Source: Hyaloperonospora brassicae | Lineage: Eukaryota > Oomycota > Peronosporomycetes > Peronosporales > Peronosporaceae | Direction: 5' to 3' | DNA: 64,000 nucleotides | Assembly: GCA_947650285.1 (NCBI GenBank) | Contig: CANTFL010001204.1 | Coordinates: 62,001-126,000, forward strand | In this document: in pieces, positions 45,780-57,960 of the stretch | Numbering within the stretch: position 1 is the stretch's first letter | Layout of the letters: the number at the start of each line of letters is the position of its first letter | Position numbers and translations under genes: made by a program | Notes under the pieces: generated by a model | What the model was told of the DNA's origin: nothing | Database searches by the model: none | Seen by the model: the letters and a program-made list of their open reading frames with translations, nothing else

Positions 45780-46580
45780 GGCGAAAGCGATTGGTAAGAT
45801 CAATGATGAGAAGGCCACTATGCTGCTTCATTCTCATCCTGATGTGTCAATCATCGACACCACCTTTGCTCGTAAGGTAGGGTGCATGATTGACGAAGCC
45901 GGAATCAAGAATGTGTCGGTATAGGCGAAAACTCATACCTGAAAACTGGGCGCACGAAGATCAAAATCACATTGAACGGCTCACTAGTAAATTATTTCGA
46001 CGGATGGGTCGGTGATCAAGTAGGTCTAGAGGCTATACTAGGCATGGACTTCATGTTTCCGGCCGGGATTCGCTTGGATCTAGCGGACGGAACGCTATGT
46101 CTACCCGATGAAGTCCGCTTTGGTCTAGCGGGGCGTAAGCCACTTTATTGATCAACGATCCAAGCGATCTACCTGAATGATCAACACGTGTTGATACCTG
46201 TCGGCAAACCAACAGAAGTGAGGGTAGGTGTTGCGCCACCAAGAGCTAAACTTTGGGTAGAGGAGAAGTGGAGTGAGTACCAACTGTGACCAACGGGCCT
46301 GTCAGGATCAACTACCAATATCTTACAAACTTATGTGATCGCGAGGTGATTTTACGCTGGAGAATTCCATTAGAATTGTGGATGGTAGCGGACATGATAC
46401 CTCGATCTCAGGGTACGTGTCTGTGGGGTCGCGACGTTATAACGAATGGTATACATTAGCGTTCGAGGCTACAACTGATCTAGAAGAAGTCTCACCCGAA
46501 GCGTATGAAGAGACATTGGTTGATCAGCGATCATATCCTACGCCGAAAAAGATTTTAAAACGCCAAGAGGTGAAGACATA
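45780..46580 (+). pseudogene. Element 1 protease region, active site lost
   Basis: The aspartic protease region is recognisable from KKAKAIGKINDEKATMLL to VSIIDTTFARKVGCMIDEAG, GMDF and LRLDLADGT-like parts, and the post-protease segment SGYVSVGSRRYNEWYTLAFEATTD. The expected DSG/DTG active site is replaced by HSH at about 45828, and stops follow. The product would be inactive. Confidence 0.75.
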
Positions 46581-47635
46581 AGAAGAGGCGAAAGACTTCA
46601 TTGCTGACTAGTCACAACCTGACCGAAACGTGATCGAAGAGAATTTGAGGCAATATATAGATGAGAGTGAAAGCGATGATCGCGCTATGAAAATCGAACA
46701 ACGATCTACCAAGATACTTGTGACGGAGCATACAAATGACGGGACGCAAGACGATTAATCAGGTCAAGGGAGGCTAGCAGAGTGGTGACGCTGGCCATAA
46801 CAGGGAAAACAGATTGCGAGGGGTCTGATCGGGGGCAAAGACGACCCATCCATCAGTCAGACGCGATCCCTACCAGGTATCGTGACGGACATAAACAAAT
46901 TCGAAATCAATCTGACGAGATCGCGAGGGACGGAAAAGAGCGGTGTGTGCAGCGCGAGGAAGATGTGTATCTACCAACGAAAGTCTCTTCGTTGATCTCT
47001 ACGATCCAAGCGTGCATGTAGGAAGATCAGTCGCGAGATTGGCATGAGGATAAGCCCTGAAGTGAATATTGTAAACGGTAAAGACATCGAGCGAGGTGTC
47101 AGCGATTTGCTGTAAGGAGAGTTCAGCTGTCAGACAGACGGGAGTGAGATCAGAGATTGTGAGCGACAAGAAAAGTTCGATCGACTGGTGAAAGGGAATG
47201 ACGTCGTGGCGATCGATGAGGAAAGGACGGAGGCAGAACTGCCTACCTTGTCGACGTATCGTAACGAACGTGGAGAGTTGTATACCAAGGATGCCGATCA
47301 GCACATGGCGATCCTACCGGAAGTAGTTACGCCTGCGGCCGAGATACCTTTACACAAATTTCAAGCGGGTGACTCAGGGGGGCCACTGTCGAGTGATCAA
47401 GAGAAGTTGCGGCAGTTGATATAGGCAAATCGCCATCTACTAGTCGGCAAAGGTAATGCCCTAACCTCTGCGGCTTGTGGAGCAGTCTTGAATATTGATG
47501 TCGGAGATACTAACCCGATCGCATAAAGGGTACGACCGGTATCACCCAAGCTTTGCAAAATTCTTGCTGATCTGATCAAAGGATTATTGACGGCGTAGAT
47601 AATTTGCCCGTCCACTTCTCTGTGAGCATCACCAA

Positions 47636-49511
47636 CCGTGGTGATCATAAAGAAGAATGGGGAAGATATCCTATCGTGTATAGACTATGTACGAGTGAAT
47701 CAGCTGACAAGACTGATGGTTTACCCCCATGCCTTTGATCAGCGACTTGCTGCAGGATACGGATAAAGACATGTAGTTGTGTTCCTTGATATTTTAAGTG
47801 GGTTTTGGGTGGTGGAGATGACGGAGCGAGCCAGAAAAATTTCGGCGTTTATTAAACAATCAGGCATGTTTGAATGGCTGAGGATGCCGTTTAAATTGAA
47901 GAATGCACCGCAGATTTACCAACGCCTGATCGACAATGCGTTATATGGGTTTCTGAATATTGGCACACGTTCAACTACGATCGCCTCGGGATCATCAGAT
48001 GTTATTGATGTGTTTACCGACGGTGAACCAGATTCTGACATGTAGGCGTCGGTTCTTGGTCGGAAGTCATACATCGACGAAATACTGATACCGGCCAAGT
48101 CGTGGGAATCAAAAGATGTGGAACGATTGCTGGACGTATGTAATTGGTGTAATTTATCGATCAGTTTGGCTAAGAGCTTCTGGGGACGACGCAAGATAGA
48201 CTACCTGGGTCATCAAGTGTCTATGGCTGGATTTGAAGAAAGTCCAAGGGGTATAGGATCATTGGCAAACGTACAGTTTCCTCGTTCGTTCCTATCGATG
48301 TGACCGTTTTTGGGTAGCCTCAACTTTTACAGCCGATTTATCAAGAAGTTTTCGATGTATGCATCAGTACTGTGCGAATTACGAGAAGCATATTGCCATG
48401 AAATCTGACGAACGTATGACGACCCGAGAACAGAGAAGGTTGCTGGGCAAAACCGATTTTGTCATATGGTCCACAAAGGTGATCGCGATCGGCACCTAAT
48501 CCCTGGGGGCGATTAGGAATTGCATCCAATCGCTGGGGGCGATCGCGATCGGTATCCACTGTCCGGGGGCGATCAGGTTCCGGAAGGCAGGAGTCGCTGG
48601 GAGAAAGTAACGATAGCATAGCTTGACCCGGATCGACCGCCAGTGGTTGTGATGTATGCCAGTAAGTGGGCTGTGTCGGCTTCATTGCTGCCGAAACATG
48701 AGGGAGTGTACTGGCCGGTTACCTTTTCAAGCCGTACGCTGAAGCTAACGAAGTTAAATATGGCATGGTGGAGAAGGAAACACTAGCATTGTAAAGGATG
48801 CTAGACATATGCTATACCATGCTGGTTTCTCGTGCGATCACCGTGCTGAAGCGTTATTCAACCTTAGCCTGGTTGCTTAAATCTTCCGATCTCAACGGGA
48901 GATTAGGACGGTGGGCTGTATTGTTATTAAACTGGACACTGGAGATCCGTCGATTTGAGAAGAGTGAAGATGAGATACTGGGTACTCTGGCAGCGAAAAT
49001 GACCCCTCGGCAAGAAGTGGATGAGATGTTGGTAGCGATTGCTCCAAGGAAACAACCACGATAAACGATCAGTATGTGTCCACGTACGATCGAAGAGGAA
49101 GAAAATCGCTGTGTGGCTAGTTTTGATGGGTCAGCTAGAGTGAAGAGAAAATGCGGAGCATGCAGCGCGATTGTATTGAGATTACCAGGTCGAAAGGTTG
49201 TGGCCGCCGCGTGTGAATTCGTCCCTGGTCTGACTTTCAACGAAGCAGAGTATAAAGGATTACTTCTATATTTTGATTTGTTGGCTGATTAAGACAGGGG
49301 GAGAGTGGTCATATGTGGAGATTCGAATTTAGTTATCAGACAAATGCGTGGAGAGATCGATTGCAAGGCTCTAGGTCTACAACTGCTGATACATAAAGCG
49401 ATGGAGATACTCCGATCCTGGCCCAAGCATGATTTCCTACATGTGAAACGCGATTGGAACGTGAGCGCAGATCGATTGGTAAGTGAAGCTCTGCAGAAAG
49501 GGAAGGGTTAG
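47636..49511 (+). pseudogene. Element 1 reverse transcriptase and two RNase H domains
   Basis: RT starts near VVIIKKNGEDILSCIDYVRVN. It has FLDILSGFWVVEMTE, FEWLRMPFKLKNAPQIYQRL and YIDEILIPA, where the second Asp of the YxDD catalytic box is Glu. WGRRKIDYLGHQVS and the thumb follow. The Ty3-type RNase H (about 48640-49060) includes YASKWAVSASLL-like and TRYSTLAWLL-like sequence. A second RNase H of the aRNH type follows at about 49110-49511: ASFDGSARVKRKCGACSAIV, FNEAEYKGLL, CGDSNLVIRQMRGEID and DWNVSADRLVSEAL. Stops break the chain at least four times, including just before DRGRVVICGD. Confidence 0.85.
48481..48570. repeat. Three tandem 30-bp units inside the RT-RNase H linker
   Basis: Exactly three 30-bp copies, each ending TGGGGGC or CGGGGGC and starting GATCGCGATCGG or GATTAGGAATTG. 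They interrupt the normal RT-to-RNase H junction, in a multiple of three bases, between LLGKTDFVIW and the YASKWAVS region. Confidence 0.85.
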
Positions 49512-49799
49512 ATAGTGGTGGATGACCAAGATCGCCGAGATCTAGTAAATCTGAATCGGCCAGACGAGTTACTGTTACCTCGCAAGACGAATCAGAGGGT
49601 GCGAGAAGCTGCAATTACCCGTGCTTCCGCACGACGACGCCATTCAGCACAAATTGTCGAAGAAGAGATTGTACAACAGATACGAATCGAGCGGATCAAA
49701 TAAGCGCAGGATGAAGAGAGTTGGATCTCTAACTTTAAGATCTATCTGACTAGGAATGTATCCACGATTACATCAGCGGATGCACAATCAATTGCCTTG

Positions 49800-51237
49800 A
49801 CCGCGCCGGATTATGAAGTCGGTCAGGACGAGTTGTTGCTCTTTTGTCCCAGATCAGCTGCAAAGTGAGAGGATCGAGTAGAGCTTTTCAGTTGGTGATC
49901 TCGGAGCTATTGCAGCATGATTTTTTGCATCATTATCATGCCAGCTTGAAGGGCGGCTACCAGGGTATAGGTCAAACTTATCAGCGGATCAGAGCGAAGT
50001 TGTACTGGAGAGGTCTGTATCGAAGTGTGCAACGGTATGTGGGAGAGTGTGTGGATTGCGAGACAGGTAAAGGACACCTCTGCTGTCGAAGCGGCTCTCC
50101 GGGTAACATACAAGCGACGTACCCTTTTCAGATTTTGGTGATGGGTCATAATCCTTCTTTGCCGCGATCGTTCAAAGGGAACCCGGAGCTGTTGATCTGG
50201 GTCGAACAGTTCTATAGATATGTGGTTGCGAAGGCGAGTGTATCTCGGACAGCGCAAAAAATCCGGGAGAATTACGAAGAATGTTTTAATAGAAGGTTTG
50301 TCGCGAGTGAAGCAATTTGTCACGATCGAGAGCCAGGATTTATGTCTGATATCTTTCGTGCGTTTAATCGGACCGTAAGCCAGAAACAACGAGCTTCTAT
50401 GGCTTATAGACCACAAGTAAACGGCACTGCAGAACGCATGGTACGGACGTTAACTAGAGCGATCAAGATGTATGTGTCGGACAAGAATCAATGAGATTGG
50501 GATGAATTTGCCGAACGATTAACATACGCGATCAACACCGCACACAATCGGGTTCGGGAGACACCCCATTTTATCTGATCCACGGTTGGAACCCCCGATC
50601 AACGTTGAAAGCCACGTTACCTCTAGGGCATAATGCATCGCGAGATCTAGATCCACGACGATGGCGTTATGGCAAACAGCGTCAATATCTACGGGCGAGA
50701 GTGGTGGTGAACAATCGACTGAAGGAAGCAATACAAGATAGTACCGATCAGCAAAATCAGAATCGCGATCTGCTGAACGTATGCAGAGGATCGCAAGCCT
50801 GGCTATTTCTGGATCGCGTGACGGAGGGGGACGCTCGAAAATTGGCGCATATGTGGCACGGACCGTTTTGAGTGATTGACAAGTGCGGGGATCACGCTGT
50901 GAGATTGAAAATAGCAGGTACGACCTACCAAGTCTTTCCAGTGGTACATGTGTCGAAGCTGAAATTCGTACAACTGTTTCCGGATCGACCGATGGAACGA
51001 CGGAGAGTAAGCGAAGCGGATCGAGTTGATTTTGACGAATCAGTGCTACCAGGGGACATTTGGGTAGGCGACCTGGCAGAAGACGAGTTCGAAGTGGAGA
51101 GAATAACGGACATGCGATCAGGACGGCGGACACGTTATAGAAGGGTGCACAGACATTGTAAAGTTTATTGGAAAGGAAATGGTGATTTTTCGTGGGTAGG
51201 CGAAGCCGATTTGAACTGTATAGCGTTGATACAATAA
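49800..51237 (+). pseudogene. Element 1 integrase with C-terminal chromodomain
   Basis: The 49844-50494 frame holds the HHCC zinc domain (HHYHASLKGGYQGIGQTY ... CVDCETG) and the integrase core. The first catalytic Asp appears lost: LVMGHNPSLPRSFKG has Gly where MDH is normal. The second (HDREPGFMSD) and the Glu (NGTAERMVRT) remain. After a stop near 50492 the chain continues to a WHGPF...DKCGDHAVRLKI linker and VVHVSKLKFVQLFPDRP. The chromodomain at 51080-51220 reads DEFEVERITDMRSG...VYWKGNGDFSWVGEADLN, a fold that can direct integration to histone-marked chromatin. Confidence 0.85.
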
Positions 51238-51489
51238 TGAGATCGTGATCGTGTGCAGAAGATTAGGTTTGAAGTGATGCAGTTGCACGAAGAGATTATT
51301 GAGGGTGAGTGATGGTCAGGTCGTTAAATTGAGGTGAAATGTAAGGAGGTTGAATTGGAGGGTAAAAAGATCACATACAGGGAGTTTGTATGAGATGGTG
51401 GAAGGGCGGTATATGTTGTGAGTATGGCAATTGAGAATTTACAGACTTGATCGCGCAGGTCAAAGTCTGAAAGTATTTTTGATCGCCAG

Positions 51490-51693
51490 TAATCAGGATC
51501 GGTGGAACTTTGATCGCGAGCGGTCGGGACTGTGGATGATCTGATCGGGGTGACCAGATTGGTCGAGCTTTTATCGCAAGCGATCGGGACGGTTGATGAC
51601 CTGACCGAGTCGGCAAATACTCTGATTGCAGGTGATCAGGATTGGTGGAACTTCGATCGCGAGCGATCGGAACTGTGGGTGACCTGATCGAGG
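51490..51693. repeat. GATC-rich minisatellite downstream of element 1 pol
   Basis: Copies of an approximately 38-bp core (ATCGCGAGCGATCGGGACTG and variants) start at about 51512, 51572 and 51656. A longer unit, GATCAGGATYGGTGGAACTT, recurs 144 bp apart. Element 2 has a comparable GATC-rich array in the same place after its chromodomain. Confidence 0.7.
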
Positions 51694-52547
51694 ATGGATT
51701 ATGAGAAGAAGAAGAAGCATGAGACGATTTCAACAAAGAAATACGAAGATTAAAAGACAGGGGTAATTAATATTGAACGAAGCGAATGACAACTATGGGA
51801 CGATCACGGAGGGAAGAATTTGCCGTAGATGCGAGTGATCGATGGTCCAGGATATTTTGCGATCGCGGACCGATACTGGTTGCGCCGCGGCTCGGCTGAA
51901 TCAGCTAGCTACAAGGCAGTGATCAAGTTTGAAATCTTGGTTGTTTTGAACCCCAACCCAGGACATCACACTCTTTTCTCTGACGAAGCCGAGAAATGTA
52001 AAAAGAAAGTATCCAACAGAATGTCCAAGTCACAATGTCCGTCGATCATCCCTTGAAAGATAAAGCGGAGGAAGGTCTTCCAACGAGGCCCAGATCGCGA
52101 TCGGCGGTGCCGACGCTCTTCGAATAGTGTGACCAAGTTCGGATCCTCCTGGCGCTGCGGACTGGAGCTGGTAAGAACATGGGTCGATTCATACAGCGCC
52201 TGTCGATGACGATCTTTAAACGCCCGATTCGTTCCACCAATTCCTGGAACCACCCAGTCACTAAACGTAAATCTACTAGATCGATCGATCCAGCATTTAC
52301 AAGGTTCTTGGCTGTACAGAGACGTGATATGCGCAGAGTAGATAAAATGGGGAGCCCAGCGATCATCCCTGATTGACGACGACTTCAGGGCCTTGTATGC
52401 GGGGAACGGAAAGGATTTCGGCTTGGCGAGATGTTTGACCAGGAAAATTATTTCCAGCTCAGCGACGCTGGTGTAGCTGACTCGACGAGACGACCAGGGA
52501 CTTAATTGAAAGGTTGACCAGGGAACGCGACAGCTGGACCCAGTAAT

Positions 52548-54509
52548 TTATTGACCGCGCGGTACACGAGTGGCTGGCAGCGCGGCATATTGGCTGGGAG
52601 CCAACAGATCTTTCATGTCGCGATCATCACTGGACATAATGAGGCTGCCAGACGAATCGCTCGGCGGCTCGCCCAGAAGATAGATCTTGGACACCTTTAA
52701 TTTCTCAGGAGTAGTCAAAGGAGCTGGAGAAGGAGATTGCGAGTTTAAGCTGGATTTTTCAATTACGATCGTGGATGCGGGTCGGTGGAGTTCAGTAGGC
52801 TTAGCAGAAGTCGAAGCGCGTCTGCGAGAAATAGATCGTGATCCAGAAAGCACGGTGAGGGTGGCATCCTCCGAGAACTAGACGACTTGCTCATGGTCGA
52901 GGATGACGATTAAAAAAATTCCTGAATCGCTTGATTGACCATACCGCCTGGCGACGTCTTCGGGAAGGTCGTCGGAACACCCTGAACCGAAGGACAATCA
53001 TCAGAGCTCTTTGGGAATGCCACAAATGAGCGCTTGGACGATGCCGACCGAGATTGTTCGGCCGAACGCTTCAGGGTATCCGACCGCTTGGACTTAGGTG
53101 ATCGCTTTGGCTCGGCTGAGTGCTCGTGAGAAGGCGCTCCTGCGGGTGCCGCCGTCAGTGCGGATGCAGTAGATCGGAGAGGGTCGGCCGTTTGCAGTGA
53201 CCCAGCTGACTGTGTGGTTTCATCCGTCAAGGCCGACTTAGTTGATCGAGTTGAAGGAGCTGAGTGCGGGGACAAAGTATACTTTTTCGACTTCGTACGT
53301 GATGCAGGCTTGCCCCATTGTGGGATCTTGTCCTGTGGCTTGGAATTATGTGTCTGCACTGAGTCGGCTGATCTCGTGTCTAAGGCTGATCGCGTAGACC
53401 CAGAAGACATTTTCGAGCGTACAGATCGCGTCGAAACCTTGGTCAGGGTCAACGGAGAGGAGGCTATTGAAGCCCGAGAACGCTTGGATGGGAGACCAGA
53501 ATTGCTGTCGCTCCGGGGACGCTTGCTGTTCGAAGAAACTGGAGGTGAAGCTACAGCAAACAGAGCGCTAGGAGCTAACTGGACTAGATGATCCCGAAGC
53601 TTATCGCGATCAGCAACAGCAAGGTCACGATCAGCGATCGAGACATTACCAACGTTTTCCCATTATTGGCCAAACGTTGAAGACGCGCATTTTCAGAGTG
53701 GAAATCCATCATCAATTTTTGCAGTCGATCTAGAACGCGTTTTTGATCAGTAATCTCCGCGCAGTGTTGATCACGTAACGTGGAAAATGACGCTATCTGT
53801 TTCTCGAGGTCGTATATTCTCTGCTGATCGCGAGCAGAAGCACCATAGTACTTCTTTGCGTCGGCTTCCCGGAGAGCCCGAATTGACTCGAGCTGCGAAA
53901 TACGGGATTTTAACTTTTGACTGCGAGAGTTGATCTCGTGCCGACACCCTTTCTCGAGAGACGCAAGAATAGTGGCCCGGTCACGACGAACCTTCTCTGG
54001 GTAAGAGGAGACGGCTTCGGACAAGGATGTCTAAAAGCGCTTATTCTCATTCTCTAAGTCGCGGATTCTTGCCAGCCGATCCTACTGCTTACTCAGGATC
54101 CTTGCGCGTTTTTCGCTGAGCTCGCGGACTCCCTGAAAAGCGAAAAATAGACGATCGAAACGCGTCTTGACGTACCCGCGCAACTGTACCCCGACTTCAC
54201 GGAGCAGGTTCAACTCCTACTCCAGGCGATCGCCGCGGTGCTTCTCTTTGCTCAGCGCTTCTTCAGGGAAACCGTAACGCCTTGCGACTCCTCAAAGCTT
54301 TACAAACGATCGTAAAGAGCGGCCACCATTCCGGCCATCGTCGGTCGATCAACACAAACAGCGGTCGTTGCTCGGGAACTTGGAGAAGCGGGTATTACCC
54401 GGCGTGTGGCTCACTGAGATCGGGGACGTGCGTCACCTGATAAGGCCCAGGAGACGACTCACCCGAATTGGAAGGGAGAGAGGTGCCAGAAGGTTTTGTC
54501 TTCGACATG
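52548..54509 (-). pseudogene. Antisense coiled-coil membrane ORF carried by element 1
   Basis: On the minus strand, opposite to gag-pol, a coding-like chain runs about 2 kb from an ATG at 54509 (MSKTKPSGTSLPSN, Ser/Pro-rich). It has stops near the front, then an open 146-codon frame (54024-53584). That frame is a coiled coil rich in Arg/Glu/Leu heptads (about residues 20-120), followed by one hydrophobic helix, SRSLIVTLLLLIAISFGII. A frameshift leads to a Ser/Lys/Arg-rich 180-codon frame (53452-52910). Another leads to a 101-codon frame (52853-52548) with KVSKIYLLGEPPSDSSGSL and ending TRVPRGQ. It is not an env protein by any motif I can see. It lies between the chromodomain and the 3' LTR. 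Function unknown. Confidence 0.6.
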
Positions 54510-54600
54510 GCGTCGACTAATACGTTGAGACTGACCAAGCGAAAAGATAATTCCGCAGTCATATCGACACTGTGTGGCGCCTAACGGCGCAGGGTACGAC

Positions 54601-55565
54601 TGTGGTGAAGCAACTATGAAAATTCGCGATAGGAGAACTGATCGCGTTCCAGTTATATCCGAGTCAGTTAACGGTTGACAGCGCCGGTCCCACAACGTGT
54701 CGGATCGCGTCCACTGGACGGTCAGACAAAACTGGATATCAGATCGGACAGGATAGGACCTGCGATATTGGGTTAAAGTATGACGGACAAAGGGTACGAG
54801 TCCTGGAGATGGGGTTATTGGCATGGGGAAGATTACGTTGGCGATCAGTCGATCAAGAAGGAAACCGAGATCAGCAAGGCGATCGCGATCAAGGAGACGA
54901 TCGAGATCGTGATCAGTGATCAGGTATGTGATCGCGATAAGGTTGGTGTGGAGCACACCATGTGACACGCGATCAGCAAGTCGATCGCGATCAGGAGGCG
55001 ATCGAGATCATGATCAAGGATCAGGTATGTGATCGCGATCGTGATCGTGATCAGGGATCAGGTGTGTGATCGCGATCAAGCTAGTGTGGGTTACGCCACA
55101 TGGTCGGCGACCAGAAGGGCGACTGCGATCGGATGAGTATATCAGGTGTGTACCACGCAATTAAAAGGTCGCTACCGTCTAGAGAGAGCGACATGTGGCA
55201 GGCGATGTCCAAGATATGGGGATAGGGGTAGGGTTGTTGGGTTTGATTGGTTAACATTAAATATAGTTCAAATCGCTTCAAAGTACACGTGTCGACTTCT
55301 CCTCCAGGTGGATCACTGGCCACCCGACGTCAAGGAAAAGGTACATACTTTAGTCAAGTGATATCCCTGGATTTTTTGGCCAGGGATCAAGAACTATCAA
55401 ACAACACCCCAACTGCGACTGGATGCAGGAAACCCTTTGTGCTTGAGGACTCAAGATCGCGAGACGGATCAAGTGGTCAGAAGGATCGCAAATCAAGGTC
55501 TACAGATGGACAAGGCGATCTGTTGCAGATCAAGGTGACTCATATCGAGCACCATACAAGTGTAA
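54601..55565 (+). repeat. 3' LTR of element 1, truncated
   Basis: Matches the 5' LTR from its TGTGGTGAA start for 961 bp, up to 55561. The match then ends and element 2 begins at 55566. The last quarter of the LTR is missing from here and is predicted to lie beyond the window. Confidence 0.85.
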
Positions 55566-57331
55566 TGAAGTCTATCTCACAAAATTGCTTTAGTGAGGGT
55601 CGATCTTCCATTTTCCCAGACTTGCCGACTCACGGAGGGGGTACTCCGATCCGTGCCTTGTTGTATAGCCTTGTGCTCACCTTTTGTACCCGCCGGTTGG
55701 GCTGGCTTGAGCTCTTCGTAACGGCCTTGGGAGATGTCGATCTCGCTGAGGGTTTGGGGTTGAGAGTTCGCTTCCGGTGCGGAAATCTTCACACCACGAA
55801 CGGGTGTTCTGCGATCTTGATCTTGAGTCGCGGCGATCTCTATCTGGAAACGTCGCGATCTCGATCTTGAATCACACCGATCTCGATTCATCCTCGTGAT
55901 CGGGGTCTTTGCTGTGCGGAAATCTTCACTCAGCAAATAATAGTCTTGCGTCGATCTTGCGTTGGGATCGGTCCGATCTGGTCTTGGGATCGGCCGATCT
56001 GGTCTTGGGATCGGCCGATCTTGCCGGAAGTGCGCAGTGTAGCAGATAGGTATTGCGCTTCGCCAAAATGAAACGTGTCGATCTGCCCTGTAGATCGCTT
56101 CAGTCTTGCTCGGTCTTGTCTTGAACTCCTTGTCCAGATCTTCTGACCACTTGAGCCGTCTCGCGATCTTGTGTCCAAAATCCTTTTCCTTGTGTTGTTG
56201 TTTGCTGCTACCCTAGCAGTTTGAGTTGAGTTGAGTTACCTTAACCCCACCTTGGCCAAACAATCCAAGATGAGTACACGAAACACGGCGCGGCGAAGTC
56301 TCTTGATCGCCGGGAGGCCAAATATCCTGCCCGGAAGAGAAGTCTGCGACGTGCTTTATATGTAGAAACGGTAACTGTTTTATTACCCAACCAATTATTA
56401 GCCATCCTATCCTTAAGCCTATTCCAAACTGTAGGTCACTCTTCAAGTCGATATCACCTTTAAGCTTGACCGCCCCCTTGAACACGTGTCGAGATTTCGT
56501 GACATGTACTCCAAAGATAGCGCCAATACTCCCGATATCGTACCTAGACGACAAAAAAGGGACCAAATTCCAAATACGGTACCAAATACTCAATTTTGGT
56601 ACCGAAAAGTCCAAAATAGTACCCAAATGCCGAATGTGTCTAAATCCATTTTGCGACGTCAATTCAACCGGCTTCCACTGGCTCTTTCGATCTGAACTTT
56701 TGGGACATCACTTATGGACCTTCATCAAGCATGTTTATTACTATTCAACAGCTCCATCACCGATATATCCATAGTCAGCAGGGAACATGACCGATCTAAG
56801 GTCCGATTCGAGATCGTTGAAGATCGTCACAGTACAATCCGGCCATATATGTTCTTCCGTTCATTTTGTGTACTCCGATACCATCCTCAAGGGTTTTTCT
56901 GCTCAACGGGACCATCCACAGGTCTTACAACAGTCCCATGGACTCTCACGAACATCCACACTTCCAGATCGGGTCATAATTAACCTAAATCAGTACTCCC
57001 TCTGGGAGACCGGTAAAGAGTGTCACCGATCTGCAGGATGTTACACCTTCGTCAAAGAGTCATATCACATCACCTGGTCCCAGATCCTTGTCCTAGCTCG
57101 CTCCATAGAAATTGTTCTATTTGTCGTCTTGTCCCAGATCGCTCTGTCTCAGGTCGATCCATATCCATCAATCTGGAGACAATTGGATCGGATCGCCGAT
57201 CCCCGTTGAGGTCGCTTTCTATCTACTTAATGGATTGCTAATCCCTTGGCATCATTTTCCACCACTAAGTGACGCCTTAACTAAGTAGTCATCGATCCAC
57301 GTCATAAAATTTGATTAATGACTTTGCCACA
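55566..57331 (-). repeat. 3' LTR of element 2
   Basis: About 1766 bp with TG...CA ends. On the minus strand it begins TGTGGCAAAGTC at 57331, like the TGTGGTGAA start of element 1, and directly follows a purine tract (CAGGGGGCGGT). It ends ...GACTTCA at 55566. The part 55567-56851 recurs at 62716-64000. Three 21-22-bp units at 55959-56022 each contain the 12-bp palindrome GATCGGCCGATC or a near match. Confidence 0.75.
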
Positions 57332-57479
57332 ACCGCCCCCTGTACTGAAGTCCTTTGTACATTAATTGAACTCAGTACAGTCACTCATAAACTTCGATTT
57401 AGGCACTTAAGTCCGTCTCATGGCCTCTCCTACACGCCTCCCCACCTGCCGATCTCTTCAGAAGGTTCCACCGTGCTTC

Positions 57480-57960
57480 TGTATCCGGATCGGGACCCGT
57501 TGCCCAGATCGCCAGATCACGAGGGGCTTACTCCAACATTTCCGGATCACCCTGGGTCTCTAAGTCCTCTTGGTCCGGCCAGATCGCCATCGATCGTCAC
57601 GGGATATACAGATCGACTACCAACCGGAACTTTATCTCCATCCCGATACATGTCGTCTAGATCGCCAGATCTCGAGAGGTATACTCCAATATACCCAGAT
57701 CGACCTGGGTCTCCAAGTGATCTTGGTCCGGCCGAATCGATACCTTCCTCCAGTGGATCAACAGATCGACTACCCACCGGGCCTTCGTCTCCTGCCCAAG
57801 ATCTGTCGTCCAGAGCGCCAGATCACGGGAGGTATAATCTTATAGTCCCAGATCGACCCATATCTCCACTTTTCCATACAGACGACCGGATCGACAGCCT
57901 GAGTTGAGCCCATTCCATTCTTCACCAGATCGATAGTTACTTGGGCTCCACTAATATCTT
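57480..57960 (-). repeat. GATC-rich minisatellite downstream of element 2 pol
   Basis: Imperfect copies of a unit of about 120-130 bp rich in CCAGATCG and GATCGACC. On the plus strand it translates without stops into Ser/Pro/Asp repeats (STDRLPTG..., YTPIYPDRPGSPSDLGPA), forming a 198-codon frame (57311-57907). That frame is best seen as an open repeat and not as a gene. Confidence 0.65.

Larger units (their letters stand above)
41953..55565 (+). mobile_element. Ty3/gypsy element 1, decayed chromovirus-like, oomycete type
   Basis: A 13.6-kb element bounded by direct repeats that share at least 961 bp (41953-42913 and 54601-55561, constant offset 12648, with roughly 15 visible differences). 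The order on the plus strand is LTR, gag with zinc knuckles, protease, RT, RNase H, second RNase H, integrase, chromodomain, then a 3-kb stretch holding an antisense ORF, then LTR. RT before integrase puts it in Ty3/gypsy. Coding parts are full of stops and frameshifts, and several catalytic residues are replaced. The right LTR stops short, where element 2 begins. Undescribed stretches inside (45520-45780, 46580-47636 and 51240-52547) contain only linker-like or GATC-rich sequence. Confidence 0.9.

Noticed and set aside
52548..54509. Idea that the extra ORF of element 1 is an envelope gene
   Set aside because: It is in antisense orientation and has no signal peptide, cleavage site or glycoprotein-like cysteine pattern; the single membrane helix follows a coiled coil.
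57311..57907. 198-codon plus-strand frame with Pro/Asp/Ser repeats
   Set aside because: Best explained as an open-frame minisatellite in element 2; position and composition match the non-coding array after the element 1 chromodomain.
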